Source: Roseiflexus sp. (GTDB lineage Bacteria; Chloroflexota; Chloroflexia; Chloroflexales; Roseiflexaceae). From it: DNA of 45,156 bases. The stretch spans positions 1 through 45,156 of the forward strand of contig JAGHYV010000035.1 in assembly GCA_017743475.1 (NCBI GenBank). The letters run 5' to 3'. The position numbers and the translations under genes were made by a program. Below are positions 9,636 through 20,162 of this stretch, one piece after another. The notes below the pieces were generated by a model. It was not told the origin of the DNA. It made no database searches and saw only the letters and a program-made list of their open reading frames with translations. Numbering within the stretch: position 1 is the stretch's first letter; every line of letters starts with the position of its first letter.

Positions 9636-10246
9636 TATCAAATCTGGTAGAACATCATAGTGTAGGTTCACCAATGTTCGCTCCCCATCCGCGCTGTGTA
9701 CCACCCTGTGAGGGCATCCTGCTCTCGTGAGATGACGAAGGGCAGATGCCTTCGCTTCTATGCGGGGTTACATCGCCTGACTCAGGGAATCTTGCTTTCG
9801 CTTCCGTGACAGGTCGCACCGCTGCACGCGGACAAGATGTCCGCATGCCCACACATGTGGGGATGTGCGCCGTTCTAGCGCGCTAGGAACATTCCACAAA
9901 CACCATTTGTCGCCCCGGCAAGAATGCATCCTCTCAATCAAGATTATTACACGTCGCCAGCTACCCAAACCCTCATCAGCGGAACATTGGCGGGGATCTG
10001 GCACAGGCTGAATACTTTGTTATGAACCCTTTACGTTCAGTAGCAACCCTGTAACCTTTGCCTCAAGATACCTCTGGTATCGTACTATTTCGATGTTGTG
10101 TGATTGCAACGCGGAGTTGTTGCCTCACTTTCCTGAGCAATCCTCGTTTTTGTTATAGTGACGGCAGAGTTGCCGACTACAGCGCAGGATTGAAGCGCTA
10201 CGGACGTTCATGATAGTAGTAGTCAACAGACGTCTGGAAAGATATC
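9636..10246. other. Intergenic region, nothing recognised
   Basis: No credible open frame or RNA gene was found in these 610 bp. The last 120 bp are more AT-rich. A TATAGT sequence at 10154-10159 could be a -10 element for the receiver-domain gene at 10247, but no good -35 match sits at the right distance. Confidence 0.5.
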
Positions 10247-10657
10247 GTGTCGAACTTGCAGCACATTCTGGTTGTCGACAGCGATCCGGTTGCCGCGATG
10301 GTGACCCAACAGGGGCTGCAACTCCTCCTCGGCAAGGATGTTGAGGTTTCACTGGCACCATCGCCAGGAGCGGCCTGGTTGCGCTGTATGCGCGAATCTG
10401 TCGATCTGCTGATTGTCGATCCAAGCCCACCTGGTCGTGCCGCTGCCGCGTTGATCAAAGCACTCCACGACGAACGTCCCCATATTCCGGTTGTGGTATT
10501 GACTGCCTACGACACGCCGCGTCTGCGATCGCAGATGAAGCGGTTGGGCGTTCGTCACTATCTGGCAAAGCCGGTAGAACTGGCGGAACTAAAGAATACG
10601 GTCAGCAGCGTGCTGGCTTCTCTTAATAACGCTCAGGCATCGCCGGTTATACATTGA
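10247..10657 (+). CDS. Single-domain response regulator (CheY-like receiver)
   Basis: This 136-residue protein starts at GTG and contains one receiver domain and no output domain. The acidic pair is in VVDSDP (D11/D13), the phospho-acceptor is D58 in LLIVDPSPPG, the switch threonine is T86 in VVLTAYD, and the conserved lysine is K108 in YLAKPVE. All key residues are present, so phosphorylation should be possible. It probably relays a signal by protein-protein contact. The cognate kinase is unknown; the GAF histidine kinase at 6114-7580 is on the same strand but 2.7 kb away. Confidence 0.9.
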   Translation: MSNLQHILVVDSDPVAAMVTQQGLQLLLGKDVEVSLAPSPGAAWLRCMRESVDLLIVDPSPPGRAAAALIKALHDERPHIPVVVLTAYDTPRLRSQMKRLGVRHYLAKPVELAELKNTVSSVLASLNNAQASPVIH

Positions 10658-10744
10658 GTTCACGGAGACGTCGTGCTTCGCGGATGTGCAAAGTCACGCA
10701 CCTGCAGTTATGGTATTCACGACGCTCCCCCTTGAACACACCTT

Positions 10745-11362
10745 TCATCCCTTCGCTCTGATCGCCGCCAGGAAATCGGCGACGGTAAATGCGGAGTTGC
10801 GGTGAAGCGCCGGTTCGAGCACGACGTCACTGATCTGCCGGTAGCGCGTGGCACGGTCGTGTACCAGATGCAGGTAGCAGCGCGCCAGTGTTGCTGCGGG
10901 GGGTTCATCAGGTTGAGGCTGGTACAGGCCATTCCAGACGATTGGTCGTGGGCGCACAAGATATTCCTCCAGCAACTGCTTCCGCAGTTCCGGATCATCC
11001 GCCAGGTAAACCATTGTTGCGTGTCGCCTGATGCGCTGGATTAACGCAGGGTCGAGATAGATGACGCTGCCGGTCATATCGATGACGATATTGTCCTCTT
11101 CGGCGATGCGTTCCGCGATCTCGACCATCACCTCCTGTTCGCAGGTGAGATAGGTGCGTTCACGTGCGGCATAGTGCGCTTCATAGGGAAATCCCATCCA
11201 GCGTCCGATATCGTAGACCGTGACCGTGTCGGCGTTGTGTTCGCTCCGGAGGCGTTCCGCGATCAGGTCATCGCAGTGCAACGCGGTGAATCCAGCATCG
11301 GCGAGTCGCGCTGCCCAGTGTGACTTGCCGATGCCTGCCATGCCGATCAAGCCGATAACCAC
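10745..11362 (-). CDS. Shikimate-kinase-like P-loop protein
   Basis: This 205-residue nucleotide-binding protein opens with a Walker A loop, GMAGIGKSHWA (7-17). The overall order resembles shikimate kinase/NMP-kinase folds: P-loop, CDD (about 30-32), FPYEAHYAARE, then IDMTGSVIYL where canonical shikimate kinases have a GGG motif, and an Arg-rich lid segment RPRPIVW. The GGG-to-TGS change and the extra C-terminal length mean the substrate is uncertain. Its start is 3 bp from the end of the acetoacetyl-CoA synthetase gene, so the two are almost certainly co-transcribed, and aroC lies further upstream in the same cluster. A role in the shikimate pathway is an inference from that context. Confidence 0.65.
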   Translation of the reverse strand: MVIGLIGMAGIGKSHWAARLADAGFTALHCDDLIAERLRSEHNADTVTVYDIGRWMGFPYEAHYAARERTYLTCEQEVMVEIAERIAEEDNIVIDMTGSVIYLDPALIQRIRRHATMVYLADDPELRKQLLEEYLVRPRPIVWNGLYQPQPDEPPAATLARCYLHLVHDRATRYRQISDVVLEPALHRNSAFTVADFLAAIRAKG

Positions 11363-11365
11363 GCT

Positions 11366-13339
11366 TTACCTCTGAAGTTGAGCTGCAAGTTCCACAAATA
11401 CGTCGAGCGTCTCCGGATTGGCCATGGCATCGCGGTTGGCGGCTTTTTCTGGAGGAACGCCGCGCAAGATTTTTTTGATCGGCACTTCCAGTTTTTTGCC
11501 GTTCAGCGTGCGTGGTACGTCGGGAATGGCAATGATAGCGTCGGGGACGTGGCGCGGCGAGAGCATCGCGCGGATTGTTGCGCGTATGCGCTCTTTCAAC
11601 GCGTCGTCAAGGGTCACGCCAGCTTCAAGCGCGACAAACAGGTACATAGTGGCAGTTCCGTCGGGGTTTTCCAGATCGATCACCAGACTGTCACGCACTT
11701 CGGCGATGCCTTCGACCGCACGGTACATTTCGCTGGTGCCCATCCGCACGCCATGGCGGTTGATCGTCGAGTCGGAACGACCGTAGATAACCAGCGTTCC
11801 GCGTTCAGTCAGTTTGACCCAGTCGCCATGACGCCAGACGCCGGGATATACATCGAAGTAACTGCTGCGGTAGCGCGAGCCGTCGGCATCGCCCCAGAAG
11901 AAGAGCGGCATCGAGGGGAGCGGGGCAGTGACGACCAGTTCGCCGACATCGCCGACCAGCGAGTTTCCTTGTTCGTCGAAGACGTCGACACGCGCACCCA
12001 GGCACCGGCACTGGATTTCGCCTGCAGTCACCGGGAGCAGCGGACACCCGCCGACAAAGGCAGTGCAGACGTCGGTGCCGCCGCTGAGTGACACCAGCCA
12101 GAGGTCGCGCTTGACGCGCTCGTAGACCCACTGGAACCCTTCAACCGGCAGCGGTGATCCGGTCGATCCGATTGTCCGCAAGTTTGACAGGTCGAACATC
12201 GTTCCTGGTGTAATATCGGCTTTACGACAGGCAGTGAGGTAGGCAGCGCTTGTGCCAAACAGGGTCATGCGGGTATCGGCGGCAAATCGCCAGAGGGCAT
12301 GCATATTGGGCCAGGCAGGGTTGCCGTCGTAGAGCAGCAGCGTACTTCCCACCAGCAATCCGCTAATCAGGAAGTTCCACATCATCCATCCGGTGGTGGT
12401 GAACCAGAAGAAACGGTCCTGTGGTCCCAGGTCGAGGTGCAGCGCCAGCGATTTCAGATGTTCGAGTAGAATGCCGCCATGCCCCTGGACAATCGGCTTG
12501 GGCAGGCCGGTCGTTCCCGATGAGTAGAGGATCCAGAGCGGATGGTCGAACGGAACGGGTTCGAACCGGAGCGATGCGTCGTGGTGGATGCACTCGTTCC
12601 AGGGAATGGTGTCGGCGACCTGTGCGTCCGGGTCGAGATATGGTACGATGACTACATGTTCGACACTCGTGAGCGTTGAGCGCAGTTCTGCAAGTGCGGC
12701 GCGGCGGTCGAATGCTCGACCGCCATAGCGATACCCATCAACGGCGATCAGCACCCGCGGTTCGATCTGCTGGAAACGGTCAGCAACGCTGGCAACTCCC
12801 ATTTCAGGCGAGCAACTTGACCAGATTGCGCCGAGGGACGCACAGGCCAGGAATGCAATGACGGCATGCGGCGTATTTGGCAGCACGGCTGCCACCCGGT
12901 CGCCCCGCCGAACACCGAGCATCTCCAGGTGAGCGGCAACCGAGGCGACCTGGCGCTGCAATTCAGCCCACGTCAGCGTCTGAAGCGTTCCGCCTTCAGA
13001 CTGGAATAGGATGGCAGGACGATCGGCGCTGGCGTGACGGAAAGCGTGTGCCGCATAGTTGAGCGTCGCGCCAGGGAACCAGACCGCGCCGGGCATGCGG
13101 GCGTCGGCGAGAACAGCATGTGGCTGCGTCGTCGCCTGGATGTCGAAAAAATCCCAGATCGACTGCCAGAAATCGGACAGTTCGGTGACTGACCAGCGCC
13201 AGAGCGCATGGTAATCAGCAAATGTCAAACCGCGGGTCTGCGCCAGCCAGTCGATATACCGCTGCGTAACACTGGTGCGCATCATGTCGGGGGATGGCGA
13301 CCAAAGCAGATCGCCTTCACGCACAGTCGGTTCAGCCAT
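11366..13339 (-). CDS. Acetoacetyl-CoA synthetase (acetoacetate-CoA ligase)
   Basis: This 657-residue ANL-superfamily adenylating enzyme should activate acetoacetate with ATP and CoA. The start is the ATG at 13339 (MAEPTVREGDLLW). A longer reading would run back into aroC and encodes nothing family-like. The N-terminal ACAS domain is followed by the nucleotide loop LYSSGTTGLPKPIV (about 271-284), SLSGGTDVCTAF (417-428), the hinge-region HGDWVKLTERGTLVIYGRSDSTINRHGVR split as HGDWVKLTE and YGRSDSTINRHGVR (504-532), and the catalytic-lysine region TLNGKKLEVPIKK (611-623). Length and motifs match AacS rather than acetyl-CoA synthetase. Likely roles are ketone-body or poly-hydroxyalkanoate-linked metabolism, or leucine catabolism. 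A 202-bp gap separates it from aroC upstream. Confidence 0.9.
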   Translation of the reverse strand: MAEPTVREGDLLWSPSPDMMRTSVTQRYIDWLAQTRGLTFADYHALWRWSVTELSDFWQSIWDFFDIQATTQPHAVLADARMPGAVWFPGATLNYAAHAFRHASADRPAILFQSEGGTLQTLTWAELQRQVASVAAHLEMLGVRRGDRVAAVLPNTPHAVIAFLACASLGAIWSSCSPEMGVASVADRFQQIEPRVLIAVDGYRYGGRAFDRRAALAELRSTLTSVEHVVIVPYLDPDAQVADTIPWNECIHHDASLRFEPVPFDHPLWILYSSGTTGLPKPIVQGHGGILLEHLKSLALHLDLGPQDRFFWFTTTGWMMWNFLISGLLVGSTLLLYDGNPAWPNMHALWRFAADTRMTLFGTSAAYLTACRKADITPGTMFDLSNLRTIGSTGSPLPVEGFQWVYERVKRDLWLVSLSGGTDVCTAFVGGCPLLPVTAGEIQCRCLGARVDVFDEQGNSLVGDVGELVVTAPLPSMPLFFWGDADGSRYRSSYFDVYPGVWRHGDWVKLTERGTLVIYGRSDSTINRHGVRMGTSEMYRAVEGIAEVRDSLVIDLENPDGTATMYLFVALEAGVTLDDALKERIRATIRAMLSPRHVPDAIIAIPDVPRTLNGKKLEVPIKKILRGVPPEKAANRDAMANPETLDVFVELAAQLQR

Positions 13340-13541
13340 AATCAACTCCAGCCTGTCTCTTTTGCTTTCATGACTTCGCTGCAAACACGCACCGCAGAGA
13401 CGCCGAGGGCACAGAGAACCCTGAAAACGAACCACGACGGAGGCATAGCGCAGCATACGTGTACGTGATGCGCGAGAGAATCTTCCTCTGCGAACACCGC
13501 GTCGCTGCGGTGACATACCCTTTTTGCAGCGGACTCTTTCA

Positions 13542-14618
13542 TTAAGCGTCCACCCGCGCCAGGCGTTGCCGCAGCAGATGATCGGCAAGCACCAGCGCCA
13601 GCATCGCCTCGGCAATCGGAACCAGCCGTGGGAGAACGGTCGGGTCGTGACGGCCGTGAATTTCAATTGTGGCAGGATTTCCGTCGCGATCAACCGTATG
13701 TTGCGGACGGGCGATTGACGCAGGCGGTTTGGCAGCAATGCGCAGCACGATCTCCTCGCCGGTGCTGATGCCGCCAAGAATGCCGCCATGATGGTTGGAC
13801 GCAGTTCCGATTGTGCCATCATCGCGGCGCACGAATGGGTCGTTGTGTGTCGATCCGGTCATATATGCGACACCAAACCCTTCACCGAACTCAACCCCTT
13901 TGACTGCCGGGATGCTGAACATTGCCTTGCCAATATCCGCCTGTAATTTGTCGAAGACCGGCTCGCCGAGACCGGGGGGAACGCCGCGGGCGCGCACTTC
14001 GACCACGCCGCCGAGCGAGTCGAGATTGCGCCGCGCCTGTTCAACGCGCTCGACCATCAGGGCGGCAACCCGCGCATCCGGGCAGCGCATGATGTTGCGC
14101 TCGATTTCGCTCTCATCAATAACCTCGGCTTTCAAATCACCGAGTTGCGATGTCCACGCAATGACCGATATGCCGTAGCGCGCGAGGAGTAGTTTCGCAA
14201 TCGCGCCACCGGCAACACGCCCGATCGTCTCGCGTGCACTGCTCCGTCCGCCGCCGCGCCAGTCACGAAAGCCATACTTCGCGTCCCACGTATAATCAGC
14301 GTGACCGGGGCGGTAGAGGTGCTTGATAGCGTCGTAGTGCCCCGGCTTCGCATCGGCATTGAAGACCAGCATGCTGATAGGTGCGCCGGTCGAACGTCCC
14401 TCAAACACCCCCGACAGGATCTGCACCTGATCGGGTTCCTGACGCGCTGATGTTACCCGGCTCTGCCCAACCCGGCGACGATCCAGTTCACGCTGGATGA
14501 ACGCTTCCGAAATCTCGATACCTGCCGGGCATCCATCGACCACGCACCCAACCGCAGGTCCGTGTGATTCGCCCCAGGTTGTTAATCGAAAAACCTTTCC
14601 AAACGTGTTTCCTGGCAT
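13542..14618 (-). CDS. aroC: Chorismate synthase
   Basis: This 358-residue enzyme catalyses the last common step of aromatic biosynthesis, converting 5-enolpyruvylshikimate-3-phosphate to chorismate with reduced FMN as cofactor. The three family signatures are intact: GESHG (16-20) near the N-terminus, RPGHADYT...[10 protein letters not shown] in the middle, and [12 protein letters not shown] followed by [10 protein letters not shown] towards the C-terminus. Length is normal for bacterial AroC. It lies 16 bp downstream of the TPR membrane-protein gene, so the two are probably one transcript, and precedes acetoacetyl-CoA synthetase. Confidence 0.97.
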   Translation of the reverse strand: MPGNTFGKVFRLTTWGESHGPAVGCVVDGCPAGIEISEAFIQRELDRRRVGQSRVTSARQEPDQVQILSGVFEGRSTGAPISMLVFNADAKPGHYDAIKHLYRPGHADYTWDAKYGFRDWRGGGRSSARETIGRVAGGAIAKLLLARYGISVIAWTSQLGDLKAEVIDESEIERNIMRCPDARVAALMVERVEQARRNLDSLGGVVEVRARGVPPGLGEPVFDKLQADIGKAMFSIPAVKGVEFGEGFGVAYMTGSTHNDPFVRRDDGTIGTASNHHGGILGGISTGEEIVLRIAAKPPASIARPQHTVDRDGNPATIEIHGRHDPTVLPRLVPIAEAMLALVLADHLLRQRLARVDA

Positions 14619-14634
14619 TGATCCTGTTTCCTGT

Positions 14635-16065
14635 TCAACGTTGCTCCTGCGACGCCAGACGCTCGATCAGCGCCCGATCTTCGCGTAATCTGGGGTTGTC
14701 AGGCGCTGCCTGCAACGCCCGGTCGATCATGGATTGTGCTTTATCGAACTGTTTCAAGCGCGCATATGCCAATCCTAGTGCGCGCAAATACGTTACGTCG
14801 TATGGTGCTTTTTTGACCGCCCATTCCCATTCGAGCGCCGCGACATACCACATGCCGCGGTTCTTTAGCGCAACACCGTTGTTATAGTGCGTTAGATGGT
14901 CGGACGGTTTCAGGATATAACGAAAGCGCTCGAGTCTGCCGACAATAGCATCGTACCCGACAATGGTGAGCGCAATCGTGGCGATATGCGCTACACCTGC
15001 GCCAATCGCGATCAGCCTGGCTCCAGCAATCAGCGGTAGAAGCCAGGTTGATGGGATCGATGTTGCGCTGGTCAGGCGGTTCAGCATTCCTATGAGAGCA
15101 TCGGGACGCACGGCAAGCGCCAGCGCGCCGATCAGTCCAACAGTTGTCAGGCCCACAGCCAGATAGAGCGCCCAGGTGGAGCGTTGCGCCAGTTGCTGCG
15201 CGACCGAAAAACCGGTGATGGTAACCGGCGCGAGGATAACTGACGGTATTAGGATACCTATAGGAAAACCGTTTGCTGGTGCTTCCTGATAAAGAAAGAC
15301 ACCCATCACCGGAAAGACGAGCGCGATCAGAAGCACAGCAACGGCGCCACCGCGCCACATCCAGACCAGCGCCTGCACAATCGGCGACTGTTCATCCGAG
15401 GGTGCCACCCGCACCAGTAGACTTCCGCCGCACTGAGCGCAGCGACGTTGCGTTTCGACCGTTGGCGCGCCGCAGTAGGGGCAGGGAATGGTTGCATCAT
15501 CTGCCGGTGCGACTGATGCCAGGTGACGCGCAGGATCGGTTGATGGCACAGCCACTGCTGTTCTGACAGTCGCCGGAGCGGGAGCAGATGTCGGTAGTGT
15601 TGGTGCAGGATTGGCTCGCGTTGCAACTGGCCAATTCTGCAGTGTGGACGGTACAGGCGCAGATATCGGGTCGGGCTTGGGCCTTGGCGGTGCAACCGGC
15701 TCAACGACTGCCAGTGTTGTACGGTATGCGCGCAGGCGCGCAACCGACAGTGCGTGCGTATCGATCTCGCGCTCCAGGCAGCGGCCAGTTTGATCCGGCG
15801 GGGGGAGAGGCGGCAGTGGCAGACCCATCCGCGCGTGCAGCCATTCCAGCCCCTGGCGCGCGCGTGGATTGGACGGATTCAGCGCCAGCACATTTTCCAG
15901 GCAGATCTTCACGTCCTCGGGATCATCGACAACCCCCGACAGCCAGAGCCAGGCGCGCTCGTTGCGCGGATCGGCTTCCAGAAGATGGAGCAGCAGCGCA
16001 CGGGCGTCGTCGCGACGCCCATCGCGCGCGGCGGCGATTGCCTGGTGCAACGTATCGGCATTCAT
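14635..16065 (-). CDS. TPR, zinc-ribbon and multi-spanning membrane protein
   Basis: This 476-residue protein has a distinctive layout. An N-terminal TPR-like unit (about 1-80, ending [14 protein letters not shown]) is followed by a Pro/Ala-rich linker (80-190) and a zinc ribbon CPYC...CAQC (195-212). About four membrane helices follow (roughly 238-258, 268-290, 298-318, 340-365), and the protein ends with C-terminal TPR repeats (about 390-470) including [31 protein letters not shown]. Such proteins are common in Chloroflexota and probably serve as membrane scaffolds. The partner is unknown. It sits between the amidohydrolase (26-bp gap) and aroC (16-bp gap) in a tight cluster. Confidence 0.75.
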   Translation of the reverse strand: MNADTLHQAIAAARDGRRDDARALLLHLLEADPRNERAWLWLSGVVDDPEDVKICLENVLALNPSNPRARQGLEWLHARMGLPLPPLPPPDQTGRCLEREIDTHALSVARLRAYRTTLAVVEPVAPPRPKPDPISAPVPSTLQNWPVATRANPAPTLPTSAPAPATVRTAVAVPSTDPARHLASVAPADDATIPCPYCGAPTVETQRRCAQCGGSLLVRVAPSDEQSPIVQALVWMWRGGAVAVLLIALVFPVMGVFLYQEAPANGFPIGILIPSVILAPVTITGFSVAQQLAQRSTWALYLAVGLTTVGLIGALALAVRPDALIGMLNRLTSATSIPSTWLLPLIAGARLIAIGAGVAHIATIALTIVGYDAIVGRLERFRYILKPSDHLTHYNNGVALKNRGMWYVAALEWEWAVKKAPYDVTYLRALGLAYARLKQFDKAQSMIDRALQAAPDNPRLREDRALIERLASQEQR

Positions 16066-16091
16066 ACACGTATCCTTCGATAAACCGGACG

Positions 16092-17684
16092 TTAGCGTTC
16101 CCAGACGACTCGCCCTTCGATCATGGTCATATCGGCGCGCACCGTATGCAACGCTGATGGGTCGATCTTGAACGGATCGGCGGACAGGACGGTGAGATCG
16201 GCAAGCATACCGGGCGCAATCATACCCTGCTCATGGGCAGTCCCGGCTGCGATTGCGCTTCCTGAGCAAAAGCCACGCAGCGCTTCTTCGACGGTCAACC
16301 GCTGTTCTGGATACCATCCGCCAGCAGGTTCACCGTCCGGTCGCTGCCGGGTAACCGCAGCGTGGATGCTAAGCCAGGGATTGAGCGATTCGACCGGCGC
16401 ATCGGATCCAAATGCAAGCGTTGCGCCAGCGTTGAGGAGAGAGCGCCAGGCATATGCATATGCGCAGCGCTGACCCCAGAGGCGTTCTGCCATCTCCATA
16501 TCGGCAATGCAATGGATCGGTTGCATAGAAGCGATGACGCCCAGACGGGCGAAACGCGGTAGATCATTGGGGTGCACCACCTGGCAATGCTCGATGCGGT
16601 TAGGAATGCGAAGCGCCGGAGCTCCGGGCAGCGCCGCTTCGATGGCATCGAGCACCTTGCGGTTGGCGGCATCGCCAATGGCATGAACCATTACTGCCAG
16701 ACCGCCATGGATCGAGCGGTGAACGGCGTTGCACAGCTCATCAAACGACAGGACGGCAATGCCACAATTGCTGCTGCCTTCGTAGGGCGCGAGCATCTCT
16801 GCCGTCTGCGATCCAAGCGATCCATCGGCGAACATCTTGACGCCGCCGATCCGGATCCAGCGATCTCCCAGCCCACTGCGCACGCCGAGTGCCAGCGCTG
16901 CATCGAGTCCATCGAGACCGAGATACACCAGGCAGCGCAGGTGCAGGTGACCCTGTTCGCGCAGGGTCTGCACGTCGCTAAGGGTCTGGGCGCCATCGCC
17001 GGGGATCATGCTGGCGGGCAGGTGCATGCCGACCATACCGTAGGAATGAGCTTCAGCGATTGCTTCGCGGATTGCCGCCAGGCGCTCGTCCTGTCCCGGC
17101 TCAGGAATATGACGACGCACCAGATCCATTGCCGTTTCCAGCAGGATGCCGGTTGGTTCGCCATGCTCGCGCTGGATGGTGCCGCCAGGCGGATCGGGGG
17201 TATCGCTGGTGATGCCTGCCAGGCGAAGCGCCGCGCTGCTGACCCAGGCGGAATGCCCATCCCTGCGCGAGAAATACGCAGGCCGATCACCAATGACCAT
17301 ATCGAGGTGCGCTGCGGTGGGCCAGCGCCCCCAGCGCGAGTGGTCCCACCCGCGTCCGCGCACCCAGGCGCCTTCGGGGAGGTGTTGCACCGCAGCGCTG
17401 ATCCGTTGCAGCGCCTCATCGAGCGTCGCTGCGTCGCTGAGCGCAATATTGCGACGCGCCAGTGCGTGAGCAACCAGGTGAACGTGGGCATCGGTCAACG
17501 CCGGAATAAGCGCACGACCATTGAGGTTGATCCCCTCGGCGCGTCCGGTCACGGCAGCACGCACCTTGCCCTCGCTGCCGACTGCAATAATGCGCCCATC
17601 GCGCACCGCGACCGCCTGTGCGCGCGGTTGCGCCGGGTTGAGTGTGTAGACAGGACCGTTATAGAGAATAATCGGATCGCTCAT
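16092..17684 (-). CDS. Amidohydrolase of the YtcJ type
   Basis: This 530-residue metal-dependent hydrolase belongs to the amidohydrolase superfamily, YtcJ/AepA-like branch. It starts with the small beta-sandwich portion [10 protein letters not shown], followed by the metal-binding DAHVHL (66-71) with the HxH pair. Later conserved blocks are [42 protein letters not shown] and [13 protein letters not shown], the last holding the catalytic aspartate. Substrates for this branch are rarely known; amide or ester hydrolysis is expected. It is the first gene of the minus-strand cluster that runs through aroC, with a likely promoter about 60 bp upstream. Confidence 0.85.
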   Translation of the reverse strand: MSDPIILYNGPVYTLNPAQPRAQAVAVRDGRIIAVGSEGKVRAAVTGRAEGINLNGRALIPALTDAHVHLVAHALARRNIALSDAATLDEALQRISAAVQHLPEGAWVRGRGWDHSRWGRWPTAAHLDMVIGDRPAYFSRRDGHSAWVSSAALRLAGITSDTPDPPGGTIQREHGEPTGILLETAMDLVRRHIPEPGQDERLAAIREAIAEAHSYGMVGMHLPASMIPGDGAQTLSDVQTLREQGHLHLRCLVYLGLDGLDAALALGVRSGLGDRWIRIGGVKMFADGSLGSQTAEMLAPYEGSSNCGIAVLSFDELCNAVHRSIHGGLAVMVHAIGDAANRKVLDAIEAALPGAPALRIPNRIEHCQVVHPNDLPRFARLGVIASMQPIHCIADMEMAERLWGQRCAYAYAWRSLLNAGATLAFGSDAPVESLNPWLSIHAAVTRQRPDGEPAGGWYPEQRLTVEEALRGFCSGSAIAAGTAHEQGMIAPGMLADLTVLSADPFKIDPSALHTVRADMTMIEGRVVWER

Positions 17685-17744
17685 CGTATGTCTCTAATCG
17701 GCGCCAGCGTCTGGAGGGTTCTGAACGATTCAATGTGTAGTCGC

Positions 17745-17773
17745 ATGGTACGAATGGAACGCACGGTTGTCAA
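17745..17773 (-). promoter_or_regulatory. Probable promoter of the amidohydrolase-aroC cluster
   Basis: On the minus strand a perfect TTGACA (17773-17768) is followed after 17 bp by TACCAT (17750-17745), placing transcription start about 55 nt before the amidohydrolase ATG at 17684. The divergent diguanylate cyclase gene starts at 17939. Confidence 0.5.
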
Positions 17774-17938
17774 TGACGGTCGGAGTGCGTCGTTGTATGA
17801 TGTGCAGGCAATGTTATTGCAGCCGTATGGTAATGCGGCAGCAAGGCCAGCCTGATAAAATGTCTTAACAGGGATTTGTTGATTTATTTCGTTGGCAATG
17901 ACCTGCACGGACACAACCTGTGAATAGCGCTCGCCTGC

Positions 17939-20146
17939 ATGAACGAAGCTGAACACCTTCAATCTGAGAACGACGCACTACGAACACGTATTCGGGAACT
18001 CGAGCGGCAACTGCACCATGTCCGATCTTCCGCTTCTTTTCCTCCTTACGTTTCTCCAGATGTCTCCGATTATTTTACCGTGTTCCACGAAACGACGCTG
18101 GCGATCATGAACCGTCTGGAACTCAACGATGTGCTGGAGGCGATCACTGATCATGCCGCGCGTCTGGCGGGAACAGAACACGGCTATATCTATCTTCGCG
18201 TGGCGGATGCTGAACTGATGGAGATGAAAGTCGGCATTGGCCGGTTTGCGTTGAATCGTGGCAGTGTCATTGCTCCGGGCGAGGGGATTTCCGGGCGCGT
18301 CTGGCAATCGGGCGAGCCGATGATGGTGGAGGATTACCGGTCGTGGGAAGGGCGCATCAAGCGGTTGGAAATGATCGATTTCGGGGCGGTGATTGCAGCG
18401 CCGCTGAAGTCGCGCGGGGAAGTGATCGGGGTGCTGGGAGTGGCGTATGATGCGGCGAACCTTTTCGATTTTCGCACCATTGCAGCACTCCTTGCCCGCT
18501 TCGCCGATCTCGCGGCGATTGCGATTGATAATGCGCAATTGTACACCGCAGCGCAGCGAGAAATCGCTGAGCGACAGCGCATCGAGGCGGAACTGCGCGC
18601 GAGCGCGCAGCATCTGCACGATCTGTACACGGTCACGAAGCGGCAGGCGCAGGAGTCGCGCCTGCTCGGACAGGTGCGTTCGGTGCTGGCGCAGGCGATC
18701 GATCTGTCGGTCATCTTTTGTTCGGTGGTCGAAGCAATCGCCAGAACCTTCGGCTACACGCAGGTCTGCATTTATTTGCGTGAACACGATGAGCTGGTGC
18801 TGCAACATCAGGTCGGGTATTCATTTATCTGGGAGCGTATTCCGCTTGGAAAAGGCATTATCAGTCGCACCATCCTAAGCGGGCGTCCGGCGCTGATTGC
18901 TGATGTGAGCGTCGATAGCGATTTTCTTGGCGCAATTGAAGGAGTAGTGTCCGAAATTTGTGTGCCGCTCTGGGAAGATGACAGGGTTATCGGAGCGCTC
19001 AACATTGAAAGCATTAACGGCGTTGTGCTTACTGAAGATGACCTGCGTTTGATGACAGAAGTGGCGGAACATATCAATGTTGCGATTGAGCGTGCGCAGC
19101 TGTATGAGCGGCTGTGGCAGCGCGTGCAGCAACTCGATGCGCTGTACAGCATTATGGGCGACATTACCAGCAATCTGAATCTCGATAATGTGTTACGGAC
19201 GATCGTGACGCGGATGCTGACCCTGATACGCGCTGCGCACGGTGCGCTGGCGTTGTACGACGCGCAGCAGAATCATCTCATCGTCCATGTGAGCGTTAAC
19301 ATGGACTATGACTATGCAGGTGTGCGCCTGGCGTTGGGGGAGGGTGCGATGGGCAAGGCCGCGCTTACGCGCCAGCCGGTCGTTGTGTTCGATTATCGCG
19401 CGTGGAGTGAGCGTTCACTCCAGTGTGAAGCCGAGTCAACAGCGAATGTCCTAGCGGTTCCACTGCTAGCGGGCGATGAACTGATTGGCGCGATGAGCGC
19501 GGGAGATAGCGATCTCAAGCGCATCTTCACTGTGGATGATATCCAGTTGCTCAGAATGTTCGCGCAACAGGCGACAGTTGCGATCAAAAATGCCCGCCTG
19601 TTTGAAGAAGTGCAGTATCTGGCGATCACCGATCCGCTCACAGGGCTGTACAACCGGCGATATTTCCTGAGTGCGGCGCGGCGCGAACTTGAACGCGCGC
19701 GTCGTCACCACTCGCCGCTGGTGGTAATCATCACCGACCTTGACGATTTCAAACAGATCAATGATGCCTTCGGTCATCCGGTTGGTGACCGGGCGCTCCG
19801 GGAGTTCAGCGGTCTGTTGCGCCGCGAATTGCGCTCTATCGATCTGCTGGCACGCTATGGCGGTGAGGAATTCATTCTGCTGTTGCCGGAGACAGATGAA
19901 AACGGCGGCGTGCAGGTTGTCGAGCGTGTGCGCCTGGTGTTGAGCCAGACAACGATTGCAACCAGTCAGGGGGTGGCGAGGGTGACGGCCAGTTTTGGCA
20001 TGGCAGTGTATGCTGAGCCGTTTGATGGGATGAGCATCGATATGCTGGTTGCGCGGGCGGATGAGGCACTGCTCCGTGCAAAGCAGGCGGGTAAGAATCG
20101 GCTGGAAATCTGGCAGTTGCGGTGGAAGGCGGAAGGTGAGCAGTGA
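17939..20146 (+). CDS. Triple-GAF diguanylate cyclase
   Basis: This 735-residue soluble protein makes cyclic di-GMP from two GTP. An N-terminal coiled coil (about 3-30) leads to three GAF domains (roughly 47-200, 245-390 and 402-555) joined by helical linkers, then a GGDEF domain (562-722). The active-site motif is GGEEF (641-645), a fully functional variant. RSID (632-635), five residues before it, is a canonical inhibitory I-site, so product feedback is expected. DLTDFK-like metal-binding DLDDFKQIND (600-609) is also intact. No EAL or membrane segment is present, so the GAF domains probably sense small cytoplasmic ligands. It is divergent from the amidohydrolase cluster and convergent with the penicillin-binding protein (16-bp gap). 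Confidence 0.95.
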   Translation: MNEAEHLQSENDALRTRIRELERQLHHVRSSASFPPYVSPDVSDYFTVFHETTLAIMNRLELNDVLEAITDHAARLAGTEHGYIYLRVADAELMEMKVGIGRFALNRGSVIAPGEGISGRVWQSGEPMMVEDYRSWEGRIKRLEMIDFGAVIAAPLKSRGEVIGVLGVAYDAANLFDFRTIAALLARFADLAAIAIDNAQLYTAAQREIAERQRIEAELRASAQHLHDLYTVTKRQAQESRLLGQVRSVLAQAIDLSVIFCSVVEAIARTFGYTQVCIYLREHDELVLQHQVGYSFIWERIPLGKGIISRTILSGRPALIADVSVDSDFLGAIEGVVSEICVPLWEDDRVIGALNIESINGVVLTEDDLRLMTEVAEHINVAIERAQLYERLWQRVQQLDALYSIMGDITSNLNLDNVLRTIVTRMLTLIRAAHGALALYDAQQNHLIVHVSVNMDYDYAGVRLALGEGAMGKAALTRQPVVVFDYRAWSERSLQCEAESTANVLAVPLLAGDELIGAMSAGDSDLKRIFTVDDIQLLRMFAQQATVAIKNARLFEEVQYLAITDPLTGLYNRRYFLSAARRELERARRHHSPLVVIITDLDDFKQINDAFGHPVGDRALREFSGLLRRELRSIDLLARYGGEEFILLLPETDENGGVQVVERVRLVLSQTTIATSQGVARVTASFGMAVYAEPFDGMSIDMLVARADEALLRAKQAGKNRLEIWQLRWKAEGEQ

Positions 20147-20162
20147 CAGGACATCTACCTTC

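Noticed and set aside
13340-13822. 161-residue N-terminal extension of acetoacetyl-CoA synthetase
   Set aside because: The extension reads through the intergenic gap into aroC. The ATG at 13339 restores normal family length.
16572-17855. A 427-residue open frame opposite the amidohydrolase gene
   Set aside because: It is an antisense shadow of a well-supported gene in high-GC DNA.
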